From positions 62,001-126,000 of the forward strand of contig NZ_JAKSXY010000122.1 of NCBI RefSeq assembly GCF_022829445.1: 64,000 bases of DNA. Reading direction: 5' to 3'. This stretch comes from Methylobacterium sp. J-068. GTDB taxonomy: Bacteria > Pseudomonadota > Alphaproteobacteria > Rhizobiales > Beijerinckiaceae. A program made the translations under genes and the position numbers. Below, one piece after another: positions 44,223 through 54,980 of the stretch. The notes under the pieces were generated by a model. The model saw only the letters and a list, made by a program, of their open reading frames with translations. It searched no databases and was not told where the DNA came from. Positions within the stretch are counted from its first letter, which is position 1, and each line of letters begins with the position of its first letter.

Positions 44223-46055
44223 ATGTCCTTTTCGTCCTCCTTGCAGCTTTTCGGCGAAGCGACCGTTGTATCGCACGAACCGACAATTCAGCATCGTGTC
44301 GACTGTGTGTACGCCCCGTTTTCACAAGAGATATTCTTTGATCAGGACCCATCCTGGGGAATCTATCAGACCAATGGAGAGCTTGTCGAAGCCGCTTCCT
44401 ATATCCGAGGCGCAACATCCGCACTTATCGGTCAAAGTCGATTTCAAGATTTCGATTCGGAGACGATGGACATCGAGTCCCGCGAGCATATCTATTTCGG
44501 ACCGTTGATCCCGCATTATGGCCACTTCCTCGTCAGCAGCCTTGCTCGAGCGTGGTATTGCGCTCATCCTGAGTTTCAGAACAAACCGCTCTTGTGTCAT
44601 TCCGATCTGGCGATCGATGCCCATTTTAAAGGCTACATGGGTGTTTTGACATCCGGGCTCGGGCTTCATCAAAGTCGATTTGTAAGCCCTACGAAAAAGA
44701 TCAGATTTACGAATCTGACCATTCCGAGCCCGGCTTTTGTGGAGCAAAACCGAGCGCACGAAGCTTTCGTCGAGCCGATGGGTCGTATCGGCCGCACGCT
44801 GCTCGCAGGCCGAAGCCTAGAACCGAATACACGGCCGGTATGGCTGTCCAAATCACGCTTGGCGGCCTTCAGTGTCTCACATATCGAAAATGAACACGAA
44901 ATCGAGAACGCTCTCGCCGAACACGGCTTCGATATCGTTTTCCCCGAACAACTATCGATTTCCGATCAGATCTATCTGTTCTCGACGCGCCAAAATATAG
45001 CCGGCTTCGCTGGATCGGCCTTCCATAATCATATTTTCGCCCATCAATCACCTCACATCACATGCGTTGCACTCGATCCGATCTTGAACACGAACTTTTT
45101 GCTTCTCGATAAACTGAAACATACCGAAGCAAATTACTATTACCCGATCGACAACATTGAGAATGCGCATCTTCCTAATTACGCCATCTCCCGGAAAATT
45201 CGAGATGTTGGCAAATTCGTATCGGATCTTCTAGACGTCACGCATCTGCCATCTCACTCGATGACTCCTGGATTCAGGCTTCAGAGCCACACCAGCACGG
45301 AACCCGTCATGATTTACAATGATAACTGCTTACCTGATCATGATGGAGAAAACTATCGCTCCGTACTTGAACGCCTGCATACAGAATTGAATCCGATTTC
45401 GTATCTGGAAATTGGCACTTTGACGGGTGGAACCCTCAATCTCTCAAAAGCTCCATCGATTTCCATCGACCCCAAGTTTCAGATCGCGACCGAAGTCATT
45501 GGACAGAAACCGTTATGCTTATTTTATCAGATGGAAAGCGATAGGTTTTTTGAGAATTACGACCCGAAAGCCATCCTCGGAGCGCGGCTGGATTTCGCGT
45601 TTCTGGATGGAATGCACCGGTGCGAGTTCCTACTCCGCGACTTCATGAACGCGGAGCGGAATTCAGCTTCTCACGGGGTCATTGCGCTGCACGACTGTCT
45701 GCCGGTCGAAATTCCCATGACGGACAGAACCCAAAACGGCACGGCGCCGATCGCACCCCACAGAGGCGGTTGGTGGACCGGGGATGTGTGGCGGACCGTT
45801 CTGGCACTCAAACGTCATCGTAGAGATCTGAATATCATTTGCCTGGATGCCGCCCCGACAGGCCTCGTGCTCATCTCGAATCTCAATCCCTCGTCGACGT
45901 TCCTCAGCGCAAACTACACCACAATCGTCGAAGAAATGCTGACGATGGATCTGGAAGATTTGACTGTTGCCGGCTTCATGCAGGAAGTCGAAACGGTCTC
46001 GACATCGTCATACCAAAATCCCGGCGCGCTGGCTCAAGCGCTGGGCCGATCATAA
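44223..46055 (+). CDS. GT61-like glycosyltransferase fused to a class I methyltransferase
   Basis: The 610-residue protein has two parts. Residues 1 to about 330 resemble GT61 (DUF563) glycosyltransferases: IYFGPLIPHYGHFLVSSLARAW, SISDQIYLFSTRQNIAGFAGSAFHNHIFAHQ. Residues of about 370-560 resemble a SAM methyltransferase of the Methyltransf_24 type: PISYLEIGTLTGGTLNLSK, ARLDFAFLDGMHRCEFLLRDF and HGVIALHDCLPVE. The base and codon use is much more AT-rich than all neighbours, which points to transfer. It probably makes or decorates a surface glycan. ATG 44223 is chosen. The tRNA-Leu gene lies 260 bases downstream. Confidence 0.75.
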   Translation: MSFSSSLQLFGEATVVSHEPTIQHRVDCVYAPFSQEIFFDQDPSWGIYQTNGELVEAASYIRGATSALIGQSRFQDFDSETMDIESREHIYFGPLIPHYGHFLVSSLARAWYCAHPEFQNKPLLCHSDLAIDAHFKGYMGVLTSGLGLHQSRFVSPTKKIRFTNLTIPSPAFVEQNRAHEAFVEPMGRIGRTLLAGRSLEPNTRPVWLSKSRLAAFSVSHIENEHEIENALAEHGFDIVFPEQLSISDQIYLFSTRQNIAGFAGSAFHNHIFAHQSPHITCVALDPILNTNFLLLDKLKHTEANYYYPIDNIENAHLPNYAISRKIRDVGKFVSDLLDVTHLPSHSMTPGFRLQSHTSTEPVMIYNDNCLPDHDGENYRSVLERLHTELNPISYLEIGTLTGGTLNLSKAPSISIDPKFQIATEVIGQKPLCLFYQMESDRFFENYDPKAILGARLDFAFLDGMHRCEFLLRDFMNAERNSASHGVIALHDCLPVEIPMTDRTQNGTAPIAPHRGGWWTGDVWRTVLALKRHRRDLNIICLDAAPTGLVLISNLNPSSTFLSANYTTIVEEMLTMDLEDLTVAGFMQEVETVSTSSYQNPGALAQALGRS

Positions 46056-46316
46056 TACTCGGTCTCATCGAGGTCTGACATAAGCCGCTCCGCTCAATCC
46101 ATCGGAACGAGCGGACGCGGGAGGCACGCGCCGTCCGGCGTTGAAAATCACCCTCCGGCAGTCTCTCCATCGGCTTGGATAGCCATCTCGTGGCGTCCTA
46201 TCTTCGACAGGACGAGGCCGTCGCGTGATCGTGCTGAGATGGAGGTTCATTCGGAGCGATATGCGGCCAGCGTCTCGTGACCGGCCGTCAGTTCGGCGTT
46301 TCGCCTGAACCGCTCG

Positions 46317-46400
46317 TGGTGCCCGCGGAGGGACTCGAACCCCCACGCCTCTCGGCTTCCGATTTTGAGTCGGACGCGTCTACCATTCCACCACGCGGGC
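46317..46400 (-). tRNA. tRNA-Leu (anticodon CAA)
   Basis: On the minus strand the acceptor stem GCCCGCG (46400-46394) pairs with CGCGGGC (46327-46321). A D-arm and an anticodon stem CCGA/TCGG with loop CTCAAAA follow, giving anticodon CAA. The variable arm is long (class II, GCCGAGAGGC region) and the T-loop is GTTCGAGTC. A 3' CCA is encoded (46319-46317). It reads UUG leucine codons. No partial copy of its 3' end was found near the foreign gene on its downstream side. Confidence 0.95.
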
Positions 46401-46434
46401 ACGCGCCCGATCTCCTGCCGCGCAGGCCTGCGCG

Positions 46435-46440
46435 TGTCAA
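46435..46440 (-). promoter_or_regulatory. -35 box of the tRNA-Leu promoter
   Basis: An exact TTGACA is found on the minus strand 35 bases before the mature tRNA 5' end. The -10 region (around GGAGAT, about 19 bases further) is weak, as often seen in GC-rich alphaproteobacteria. Confidence 0.5.
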
Positions 46441-46580
46441 CCTGTGCCGGGAGGCGGGAGCCGCGTTCGAGCCCGGGTGAGGCGCGTTTTCTCCCCGCCT
46501 GCGGCCCGCGGCCGCTCGCCAGCCCGCGCGGGGTGTGATCAAAGGGCGCCGCCCACCCTTGCAGCCAATCCGGACCCCTC

Positions 46581-47162
46581 ATGATCCGTCGCCTCTACGA
46601 GTGGATCCTCGCCCTCTCGGGCAAGCCGTCGGCGCCCTACGCGCTCGGAGCGGTGGCCTTCGCGGAGAGTTCGTTCTTCCCCGTGCCACCCGACGTGATG
46701 CTGGTGCCCATGGCGGTGAGCCGGCCCGACCGGGTCTGGTTCTACGCGCTCGTCACCACGCTGTGCTCGGTGGCGGGCGGGCTCCTCGGCTACGCGATCG
46801 GCGCTCTGCTGTTCGATTCCATCGGGCAATGGGTGTTCCGGGTCTACGGCCTGTCCGACAAGGCGGCGACCTTCCAGGCCTCCTACGCCCAGTACGGCCA
46901 CTGGGTGATCCTGCTGAAGGGCCTGACGCCGATCCCGTTCAAGCTCGTCACCATCACCTCGGGCTTCGCCCATTACGACCTGTTCTGGTTCGTGGTGCTG
47001 TCGCTGCTCACGCGCGGGGCACGATTCTTCCTGTTGGCGGGACTTCTCGGGCGCTACGGCGTTCAGATCCGTGGGGTACTCGACCGGCACCTCAACGTCG
47101 TGGCGGCGATCTCCGTCGCGGTGATCATCTTAGGCTTCGTCCTGTTCAAGGTGGTTCTATAG
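46581..47162 (+). CDS. YqaA/DedA-family (VTT domain) membrane protein
   Basis: The 193-residue membrane protein carries the DedA/VTT pattern: AFAESSFFPVPPDVMLVPMAVSRP, then AGGLLGYAIGALLF, HWVILLKGLTPIPFKLVTITSGFAHYDLFWFVV and a final helix. The Glu in AFAESSFFPVPPD, the Pro-rich loop and the KGLTPIPFK loop are the conserved functional positions. Relatives act in membrane homeostasis and lipid-carrier recycling; the substrate here is unknown. The stop is two bases before the DsbB-like gene, so the two are probably co-transcribed. Confidence 0.87.
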   Translation: MIRRLYEWILALSGKPSAPYALGAVAFAESSFFPVPPDVMLVPMAVSRPDRVWFYALVTTLCSVAGGLLGYAIGALLFDSIGQWVFRVYGLSDKAATFQASYAQYGHWVILLKGLTPIPFKLVTITSGFAHYDLFWFVVLSLLTRGARFFLLAGLLGRYGVQIRGVLDRHLNVVAAISVAVIILGFVLFKVVL

Positions 47163-47164
47163 AG

Positions 47165-47674
47165 ATGCAGGGTGCTTCGATGGAGATGAACGACGCTTCG
47201 CTGCTGCGCCTGCGCCGGGCCGCCCTCCTCCTCCTCGTCGGCGCCGCGCTGACGCTGGGCGGAGCCTTCTACTTCCAGTGGGGGCTCGGCTACGTGCCGT
47301 GCAAGCTCTGCCTCGAGGAGCGCATTCCCTACTACGCGGCCATTCCCCTCGCGCTTCTCGGGCTCGTCCTGCCCGCCCGGGGCACGCGCCTCGTGCTCGG
47401 CCTCGCGGCGCTCGGCCTCCTCTACGGGGCCGGCCTTAGCGTCTACCATGCGGGCGCCGAGTGGGCGTTCTGGCCGGGCCCCACCGATTGCGGCGGCGGC
47501 TCGGGCGCCACTCCGAAGGACGTCGGCGATTTCCTGAACACACTCCAGACCACGCGGGTCGCCGATTGCTCGACGGCCGCCTGGCGCCTGTTCGGGATCT
47601 CCCTGGCGGGCTGGAACGCGCTGGTCGCCTTCGCGCTCGCCTCAATCTCGGGGGTCGCGGCGCTGAAGCGCTGA
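47165..47674 (+). CDS. DsbB-family disulfide bond formation protein
   Basis: The 169-residue inner-membrane protein has four hydrophobic helices. The quinone-side pair is the CxxC of YVPCKLCLEERIPYY. A periplasmic loop carries two further cysteines (TDCGGGSG and VADCSTAAW), as in DsbB, which re-oxidises DsbA using quinone. Positions match the alphaproteobacterial short form. ATG 47165 is chosen; ATGs at 47180 and 47186 are also in frame and one may be used, since AAGGTGG lies about 10 bases before 47165. Confidence 0.88.
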   Translation: MQGASMEMNDASLLRLRRAALLLLVGAALTLGGAFYFQWGLGYVPCKLCLEERIPYYAAIPLALLGLVLPARGTRLVLGLAALGLLYGAGLSVYHAGAEWAFWPGPTDCGGGSGATPKDVGDFLNTLQTTRVADCSTAAWRLFGISLAGWNALVAFALASISGVAALKR

Positions 47675-47678
47675 AACC

Positions 47679-48158
47679 TCAGTGCCGGTCGTCGGCGGCC
47701 GGCGGAAGGGGGACGACGTCGATCCCCTCGTCGAGAAGCGCCCGTGCCTCGTCGAGGCTCGCCTCCCCGTAGATCGGACGGGTCTCGGCCTCGCCGTAAT
47801 GCATCCGGCGCGCCTCCTCGGGAAACCGCGCGCCGACGTCGTCGGCCTCCTGCGTCGCCTGCGCGCGCATCGCCCGCATCAGGGCGCGCAGGCGCTGCTC
47901 GGGCTCGGTCGGCGCGAGGATCGGGGCCGCCTGCGGCACCGAGGGCGTCTCCGGCTCCGGCGCGGAGGATGCCTCCGGGCGCCGGCCGCGATCGGTGCGG
48001 GCGATGGAGGGCGCCATCATGCCCTTGCTGACCGCGGCCGAACCGCAGATCGGGCATGTCACCAGGCCGCGGGCGGCCTGCGCGTCGTAGGAATCGCTCG
48101 ACGGGAACCAGCTCTCGAAGCCGTGCTCGGCCTCGCAGACGAGGGTGTAGCGGATCAT
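47679..48158 (-). CDS. DUF1178-family zinc-ribbon protein
   Basis: The 159-residue protein starts MIRYTLVCEAEHGFESWF, then CPICGS. The N-terminal C-E-x-G-H-x-F and CPxCGS pattern is typical of DUF1178, with a probable metal site. The middle is Pro/Glu-rich and the C-terminus (EEARRMHYGEAETRPIYGEASLDEARALLDEGIDVVPLP) is strongly conserved in the family. The function is unknown. The gene lies in the order grxC - nitrilase - DUF1178, common in alphaproteobacteria, with 20 bases between its start and the hydrolase stop. Confidence 0.88.
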   Translation of the reverse strand: MIRYTLVCEAEHGFESWFPSSDSYDAQAARGLVTCPICGSAAVSKGMMAPSIARTDRGRRPEASSAPEPETPSVPQAAPILAPTEPEQRLRALMRAMRAQATQEADDVGARFPEEARRMHYGEAETRPIYGEASLDEARALLDEGIDVVPLPPAADDRH

Positions 48159-48178
48159 GGCGCCAGGATGTTTTCGGG

Positions 48179-49024
48179 TCAGCCGGGACGGCCGACCCGC
48201 TCGACGGTGAATGGCCGGGCGTGCTGGAGCGCCGGGATGCGGGCACGGGCCTCGGTGACGCGGGCGAGGTCGATCTCGGCCAGGATCACGCCGGGCTCGG
48301 CCCCGGCCGCATCGGCCAGGACCTTGCCCCAGGGATCGACGATGAGCGAGTGGCCGTAGGTGTCGCGCCCGTCCTCGTGGTGGCCGCCCTGGGCCGCCGA
48401 GATCATGAACGCGCCGGTCTCGATGGCGCGGGCGCGGTGCAGCACGTGCCAATGCGCCTCGCCGGTCTGCTTGGTGAAGCAGGCCGGCGCGGTGAGCACC
48501 GTGGCGCCCGCCTCGGCGAGCGCGCGGTACAGCGCCGGGAAGCGGATATCGTAGCAGATGGCGAGCCCGATCGGAGCCCAGGGCGTGTCCGCGACGACGG
48601 CGCAGGCCCCGCCCGTGTAGGTGGCGGATTCCCGCCAACGCTCGCCGTTGGGCAGGTCCACGTCGTAGAGATGGAGCTTGTCGTAAGCGGCGGTGATGGC
48701 GCCCTCCGCGTCGATCAGGAAGGCGCGGTTGGCGATCTTGTCGCCGTTGCGCACGGCGAGCGACCCGATCTGGATCACGATTCCGCGCGCGCGCGCGACC
48801 TCGCGCAGGGCCGCGAGCGTCGGGTCCTCGTCCTGCCCGGTCACCTTCTCGAAGAGGCTCGTCTTGCTGCGCTCAACCAGCGAGGTCATCTCGGGCGTCT
48901 GCACGTAATGCGCGCCGGCATCGGCGGCCTCGCGCACCAGGGCCACGGCGGCATCGCGGTTGGCGAGGGGGTCGCGGCCCGAGCGCATCTGGACGCAGGC
49001 GGCGGTGAATCGCGGCTCGCTCAT
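48179..49024 (-). CDS. Carbon-nitrogen hydrolase (Nit/omega-amidase type)
   Basis: The 281-residue nitrilase-superfamily enzyme has the Glu-Lys-Cys triad: YVQTPEMTSL (Glu), YDKLHLYDVDLPNGE (Lys) and IGLAICYDIRFPALYR (Cys). The sequence after Lys (LHLYDVDLP) fits Nit1/Nit2-like amidases that act on deaminated glutathione or alpha-ketoglutaramate-type amides. The neighbour is a glutaredoxin, which agrees with a glutathione-repair role (inference). ATG 49024 overlaps the grxC stop (ATGA), which fixes the start. Confidence 0.92.
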   Translation of the reverse strand: MSEPRFTAACVQMRSGRDPLANRDAAVALVREAADAGAHYVQTPEMTSLVERSKTSLFEKVTGQDEDPTLAALREVARARGIVIQIGSLAVRNGDKIANRAFLIDAEGAITAAYDKLHLYDVDLPNGERWRESATYTGGACAVVADTPWAPIGLAICYDIRFPALYRALAEAGATVLTAPACFTKQTGEAHWHVLHRARAIETGAFMISAAQGGHHEDGRDTYGHSLIVDPWGKVLADAAGAEPGVILAEIDLARVTEARARIPALQHARPFTVERVGRPG

Positions 49025-49278
49025 GCGGCCACCAGCGGGTCGAGCCGGCCCGCGCCGTTGAGGGCGTAGAGGTCGTCGCAGCCGCCCACATGCGTGTCGC
49101 CGACGAAGATCTGCGGCACGCTGGTGCGGCCGGCGGCCCGCTGGACCATCGTCGCGCGCGCGCCGGACGTCTTCTCGACGTCGATCTCCGTGAAGGCGAT
49201 GCCCTTGTCGCGCAGCAGGCTCTTGGCCGCCGAGCAGTACGGGCACCACGCGGTTGTGTAGATCGTGACCGGCTTCAT
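49021..49278 (-). CDS. grxC: Glutaredoxin 3
   Basis: The 85-residue thiol oxidoreductase starts MKPVTIYTTAWCPYCSAAKSLL. It has the dithiol CPYC motif, the cis-Pro loop TSVPQIFVG and the GGCDDLYAL glutathione-binding end. It reduces disulfides using glutathione. ATG 49278 is preferred; an in-frame ATG at 49311 adds 11 unconserved residues. It overlaps the nitrilase gene by four bases. Confidence 0.95.
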   Translation of the reverse strand: MKPVTIYTTAWCPYCSAAKSLLRDKGIAFTEIDVEKTSGARATMVQRAAGRTSVPQIFVGDTHVGGCDDLYALNGAGRLDPLVAA

Positions 49279-49382
49279 CGTCGCAACGCCCCACTCCAAT
49301 CCCGACAGCATATAGGCGAGCCGGGCGGCTCTTCCTACTGCCGTATGGGATGGGCCGACGGGGACGCGCGCTCGGCGCCCGC

Positions 49383-49739
49383 TCAGGCGGCCAGCAGCTT
49401 CTCGACCTCGTTGACGAGGTCGCGCAGGTGGAACGGCTTCGAGAGCACCTTGGCGTCCTTCGGAGCCTTGGAATCCGGGTTCAGCGCCACGGCGGCGAAG
49501 CCCGTGATGAACATCACCTTGATGTCGGGGTCGAGCTCGGTGGCGCGGCGCGCCAGCTCGATGCCGTCCATCTCCGGCATCACGATGTCGGTCAGCAGCA
49601 GTTCGAAGGGCTCTTCGCGCAGGCGGTTATAGGCCGAGAGGCCGTTGTCGAACGACAGCACGTCGTAGCCGGCGTTCTGCAACGCCTTGGCCAGGAACCG
49701 GCGCATGTCGTTGTCGTCTTCCGCCAGGAGGATCTTCAT
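49383..49739 (-). CDS. cpdR: Single-domain response regulator CpdR
   Basis: The 118-residue receiver protein has no output domain. MKILLAEDDNDMRRFLAKAL carries the acidic pocket, LLLTDIVMPEMDGIE the phospho-Asp, VMFITGFAAVALNPDSKAPKDAKVLSKPFHL the Thr and Lys. The segment AAVALNPDSKAPKDAKVLSKPFHLRDLV is characteristic of CpdR, which in its unphosphorylated form directs ClpXP to degrade CtrA and other proteins in alphaproteobacterial cell-cycle control. The chromosome also carries a CtrA-type box at 19558. Confidence 0.93.
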   Translation of the reverse strand: MKILLAEDDNDMRRFLAKALQNAGYDVLSFDNGLSAYNRLREEPFELLLTDIVMPEMDGIELARRATELDPDIKVMFITGFAAVALNPDSKAPKDAKVLSKPFHLRDLVNEVEKLLAA

Positions 49740-49969
49740 CGAGCGGCGTCCCGTACTCTTGATTCGGTGTGTTCTTTCCACAAAGCACCGGCTTGGTAAA
49801 CAGAACGTTGCCAAGCGCCCGCCGCGCGGGTGCCCCCGAGCCCCGCGAGGGGTGTCGAACGGCACCGCGGGTCCACGCCGCAGCGCCGCGCCGCGCTGGA
49901 CAGGCCAGCCGGCAAACCGCAAAGTGGCCGAATGCGTTGTCCCGTCCGCACCGAGGCGCCCGCGCCGCG

Positions 49970-50878
49970 ATGACAGAGCCGTCCCCGACCAACGACGCGT
50001 CCGGAGCGGCCGCCTTCGATCCCCCCTTCGCGGTGGACGAGCCGACGGCGCACACGATCCCCTTCGTGTTCAACACGCCCCATTCCGGCGCGGTCTATCC
50101 AGCGGCCTTCCTCGCCGCCTCGCGGCTGACGGGCCTCGCCCTGCGGCGCTCGGAGGACGCGCACGTGGACCGCCTGTTCGCGCCCGTGGTCGACCTCGGC
50201 GCGCCGCTGATGCGGGCGCACTTCCCGCGCGCCTATCTCGACGTGAACCGCGAGCCCTACGAACTCGACCCGCGCATGTTCGACGGGCGCCTGCCGGCCT
50301 TCGCCAACACCCGCTCCATGCGGGTCGCGGGCGGCCTCGGCACCATCCCGCGCCTCGTCGCCGACGGACAGGAGATCTATCGCGGCCGCCTGCCCGTCGA
50401 GGTCGCGATCGAGCGGATCGAGGCGCTCTACAAGCCCTATCACCGGACCCTGCGCGGCCTGATCCAGCGCACGGCGCGGCAGTTCGGGCATGCCATCCTG
50501 ATCGATTGCCACTCGATGCCCTCGTCGAGCCTGGGCCGCGACGAGGCGGCGCGCGCCGACATCGTCCTGGGCGACCGCTTCGGGACGGCCTGCGCGCCGA
50601 TCCTCATCGACACGTTCGAGCATCACCTGCGGGCGCGTGGCTTCCGGACCCTGCGCAACAAGCCCTACGCGGGCGGCTTCATCACCGAGCATTACGGGGA
50701 GCCCAACGTCGAGCGCCACGCCCTCCAGATCGAGATCAACCGAGGCCTCTACATGAACGAGGCGACCCTCGCGATCACGCCGGGCTTCTCGGACCTCATC
50801 TGGCACCTGCGCAACGTCGTGGCCGCCGTGGCGGCCGAGGTCCAGGGCCTCGCGCCCGCGCGGATGGCCGCCGAATAG
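49970..50878 (+). CDS. N-formylglutamate amidohydrolase-family protein
   Basis: The 302-residue metallo-amidohydrolase has FNTPHSGAVYP near the N-terminus, EDAHVDRLF with metal/substrate residues, FPRAYLDVNREPYELDPRMF, and ILIDCHSMPSSS. C-terminal NKPYAGGFITEHYGEPNVERHALQIEINRGLYMNE completes the family blocks. The family includes HutG-type enzymes of histidine breakdown (N-formylglutamate to glutamate plus formate). No hut genes are adjacent, so the true substrate is uncertain. ATG 49970 is chosen over an upstream in-frame ATG because the extra residues are not conserved. Confidence 0.85.
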   Translation: MTEPSPTNDASGAAAFDPPFAVDEPTAHTIPFVFNTPHSGAVYPAAFLAASRLTGLALRRSEDAHVDRLFAPVVDLGAPLMRAHFPRAYLDVNREPYELDPRMFDGRLPAFANTRSMRVAGGLGTIPRLVADGQEIYRGRLPVEVAIERIEALYKPYHRTLRGLIQRTARQFGHAILIDCHSMPSSSLGRDEAARADIVLGDRFGTACAPILIDTFEHHLRARGFRTLRNKPYAGGFITEHYGEPNVERHALQIEINRGLYMNEATLAITPGFSDLIWHLRNVVAAVAAEVQGLAPARMAAE

Positions 50879-51020
50879 CGCCTCCCTGAAAACCTTCGCC
50901 GAGAAGAAACATTTGGGGCTGGGCGGAAAAGATTTGTCCGCTCCGCGCGCGAAAGTGACGGTTTTGCCGGCTGCATCCGGCCCGACTCCGGTTAGGAGTA
51001 GCCCAGACCGGGCGCGTACC

Positions 51021-51026
51021 TATAAT
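51021..51026 (+). promoter_or_regulatory. -10 box upstream of methylmalonyl-CoA mutase
   Basis: An exact TATAAT lies 34 bases before the mutase ATG at 51061. No convincing -35 is visible at 16-18 bases. An in-frame ATG at 51025 is inside this box, so it should not be transcribed, which supports the ATG at 51061. Confidence 0.5.
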
Positions 51027-51060
51027 GCACGGGACGCCGCCGCCCCACGAGCCAGAGCCC

Positions 51061-53226
<2,166 letters not shown>

Positions 53227-53377
53227 CGTGGGGCGGTCCGCGCGCCGCCGCTAACCGCACTTTGACTCTGACGGGACGCGTCCGTGGCGGCCGGGCCGCG
53301 GACGCGCTATGACGCGATCCATGCGGTCCGGGCACGATCCGTGGATCGACCTTCACCGTCCCGAGGGAGAGATCGTA

Positions 53378-54811
53378 GTGTCACGAGATGCCGGCCTGAC
53401 GATCCACCCCGTGATCCTCTGCGGTGGGTCGGGCACGCGCCTGTGGCCGGCCTCGCGCGAGAGCATGCCCAAGCAGTTCACGCGGCTGGTCGACCCCAAC
53501 AGCACGACCTTTCAGGACACGGCCCGGCGCCTCGGCGACAGCAGCGTCTTCGCGCGGCCCGCCGTGCTCACCAGCAGCGATGCCCGCTTCATCGTGGCCG
53601 AGCAGCTCGCCCAGACCGGCATCCAGGCCGACATCATCCTGGAGCCGGAGCGCCGCGACTCGGCCGCCGCCGTCGCGGTGGCGACCCTGCACGCGGCCCG
53701 GCGCGACCCGCAGGCCGTGGTGCTGATCATGGCCGCCGACCACGTCATCGGCGACACGCCGGCCTTCGTCGCGGCCGCGATGGCCGCCGCCGGCGGCGCC
53801 CGCGCCGGGCAGATCATGACGCTGGGCATCACGCCCACCACGCCCGCCACCGGCTACGGCTATATCCGCGTCGGCGCGTCCCTCGACGGGGCTGACGGCA
53901 ATCACCGGGTCGAGCGCTTCGTCGAGAAGCCGGACCGGGCCGGGGCCGAGCGCCTGATCGCCGAGGGCGCCCTGTGGAATTCCGGCTACTTCCTGTTCCG
54001 CGCCGACGTGATGCTGGCCGAGTTGGAAACGCACGCCCCCGAGATCCTGGCCGCCACGCGGGCGGCCCTCGACGGCGCGGTGATCGACCTCGACTTCGTG
54101 CGCTTGGACGCCGACGCCTTCGCGAAGGCGCCCAAGACCTCCATCGACTACGCGGTGATGGAACGCACCGAACGCGCGGGCGTGCGCCCGGTCGCCTTCC
54201 CCTGGTCCGATGTCGGCACCTGGGACGCGGTCTGGGACGTGCTGCCGCGTGACGCCGACGGCAATGCCCTGCGCGGGCGGGTCGAGACCATCGACACGCG
54301 GGGCAGCCTGATCCACAGCGAGGGCGACCACCTGACCACCGTGGTCGGGCTCGACGACGTCGTGGTGGTGGCGACGGCGGACGCGGTGCTGGTGGCCTCC
54401 AAGGCGCGCTCCGGCCAGGTCAAGGACCTCGTCGGCGTCCTGCGGGCGAAGGGCCATCCGGAGGCGGACGCGCACCGGCGCATGTACCGGCCCTGGGGCT
54501 GGTACCAGCGCATCGACATCGGCGAGCGCTTCCAGGTCAAGCGCATCATGGTCACGCCGGGCGGCCGGCTCTCGTTGCAGAAGCACTTCCACCGGGCCGA
54601 GCACTGGGTGGTGGTCAAGGGCACCGCCGAAGTCACGCTCAACGACGCGGTCGTGCTCGTGCACGAGAACGAGGCGGTCTACCTGCCGATCGGCGCAATG
54701 CACCGGCTGACCAATCCCGGCAAGATCCCACTCGAACTGATCGAGGTTCAGGTCGGCTCCTACACCGGCGAGGACGACATCATCCGCGTCGAGGACATCT
54801 ACGGGCGGTAG
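53378..54811 (+). CDS. manC: Mannose-1-phosphate guanylyltransferase / mannose-6-phosphate isomerase
   Basis: The 477-residue bifunctional enzyme has two parts. The N-terminal nucleotidyltransferase has CGGSGTRLWPASRESMPKQF and FVEKPDRAGAERLIAEG. The C-terminal cupin isomerase has PWGWYQRIDIGERFQVKRI and SLQKHFHRAEHWVVVKGTAEV with the zinc ligands. It makes GDP-mannose for surface polysaccharide. GTG 53378 is preferred, because GAGGGAGA lies about 8 bases upstream and the length then fits the family; ATG 53309 is in frame but adds 23 unconserved residues. A dispersed repeat follows the stop. Confidence 0.93.
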   Translation: MSRDAGLTIHPVILCGGSGTRLWPASRESMPKQFTRLVDPNSTTFQDTARRLGDSSVFARPAVLTSSDARFIVAEQLAQTGIQADIILEPERRDSAAAVAVATLHAARRDPQAVVLIMAADHVIGDTPAFVAAAMAAAGGARAGQIMTLGITPTTPATGYGYIRVGASLDGADGNHRVERFVEKPDRAGAERLIAEGALWNSGYFLFRADVMLAELETHAPEILAATRAALDGAVIDLDFVRLDADAFAKAPKTSIDYAVMERTERAGVRPVAFPWSDVGTWDAVWDVLPRDADGNALRGRVETIDTRGSLIHSEGDHLTTVVGLDDVVVVATADAVLVASKARSGQVKDLVGVLRAKGHPEADAHRRMYRPWGWYQRIDIGERFQVKRIMVTPGGRLSLQKHFHRAEHWVVVKGTAEVTLNDAVVLVHENEAVYLPIGAMHRLTNPGKIPLELIEVQVGSYTGEDDIIRVEDIYGR

Positions 54812-54866
54812 CGCCGCCGCTCCTGATACGAGGTCTCGTTGAGCCCGGCCCATCGAGGTCTGGCAT

Positions 54867-54946
54867 CATACCGGTTCCGGGTGATCCTTTCGGGACGATC
54901 AGACGCGACGGGCTCCCTCTCCTTCCAGGAGGGGGGACCCGCGAGC
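54867..54946. repeat. Dispersed palindromic repeat, copy C
   Basis: This copy reads ATACCGGTTCCGGGTGATCC and then GCGACGGGCTCCCTCTCC. It matches the 61984-62050 copy at most positions, in the same orientation. It carries a short inner palindrome (CCCTCTCCTTCCAGGAGGGG-like). It lies between manC and the convergent FAD gene, as such elements often do. Confidence 0.7.
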
Positions 54947-54980
54947 CAACACGTCACCACCCGATCAAGCGGCGACAGTA

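Noticed and set aside
43850..46400. Genomic island with att sites at tRNA-Leu
   Set aside because: No integrase and no duplicate of the tRNA 3' end were found on the far side of the AT-rich segment, so only a compositional island can be claimed.
50879..51060. Cobalamin riboswitch before the B12-dependent mutase
   Set aside because: The 182-base leader lacks a recognisable B12-box and is too short for a full riboswitch after the likely transcription start.
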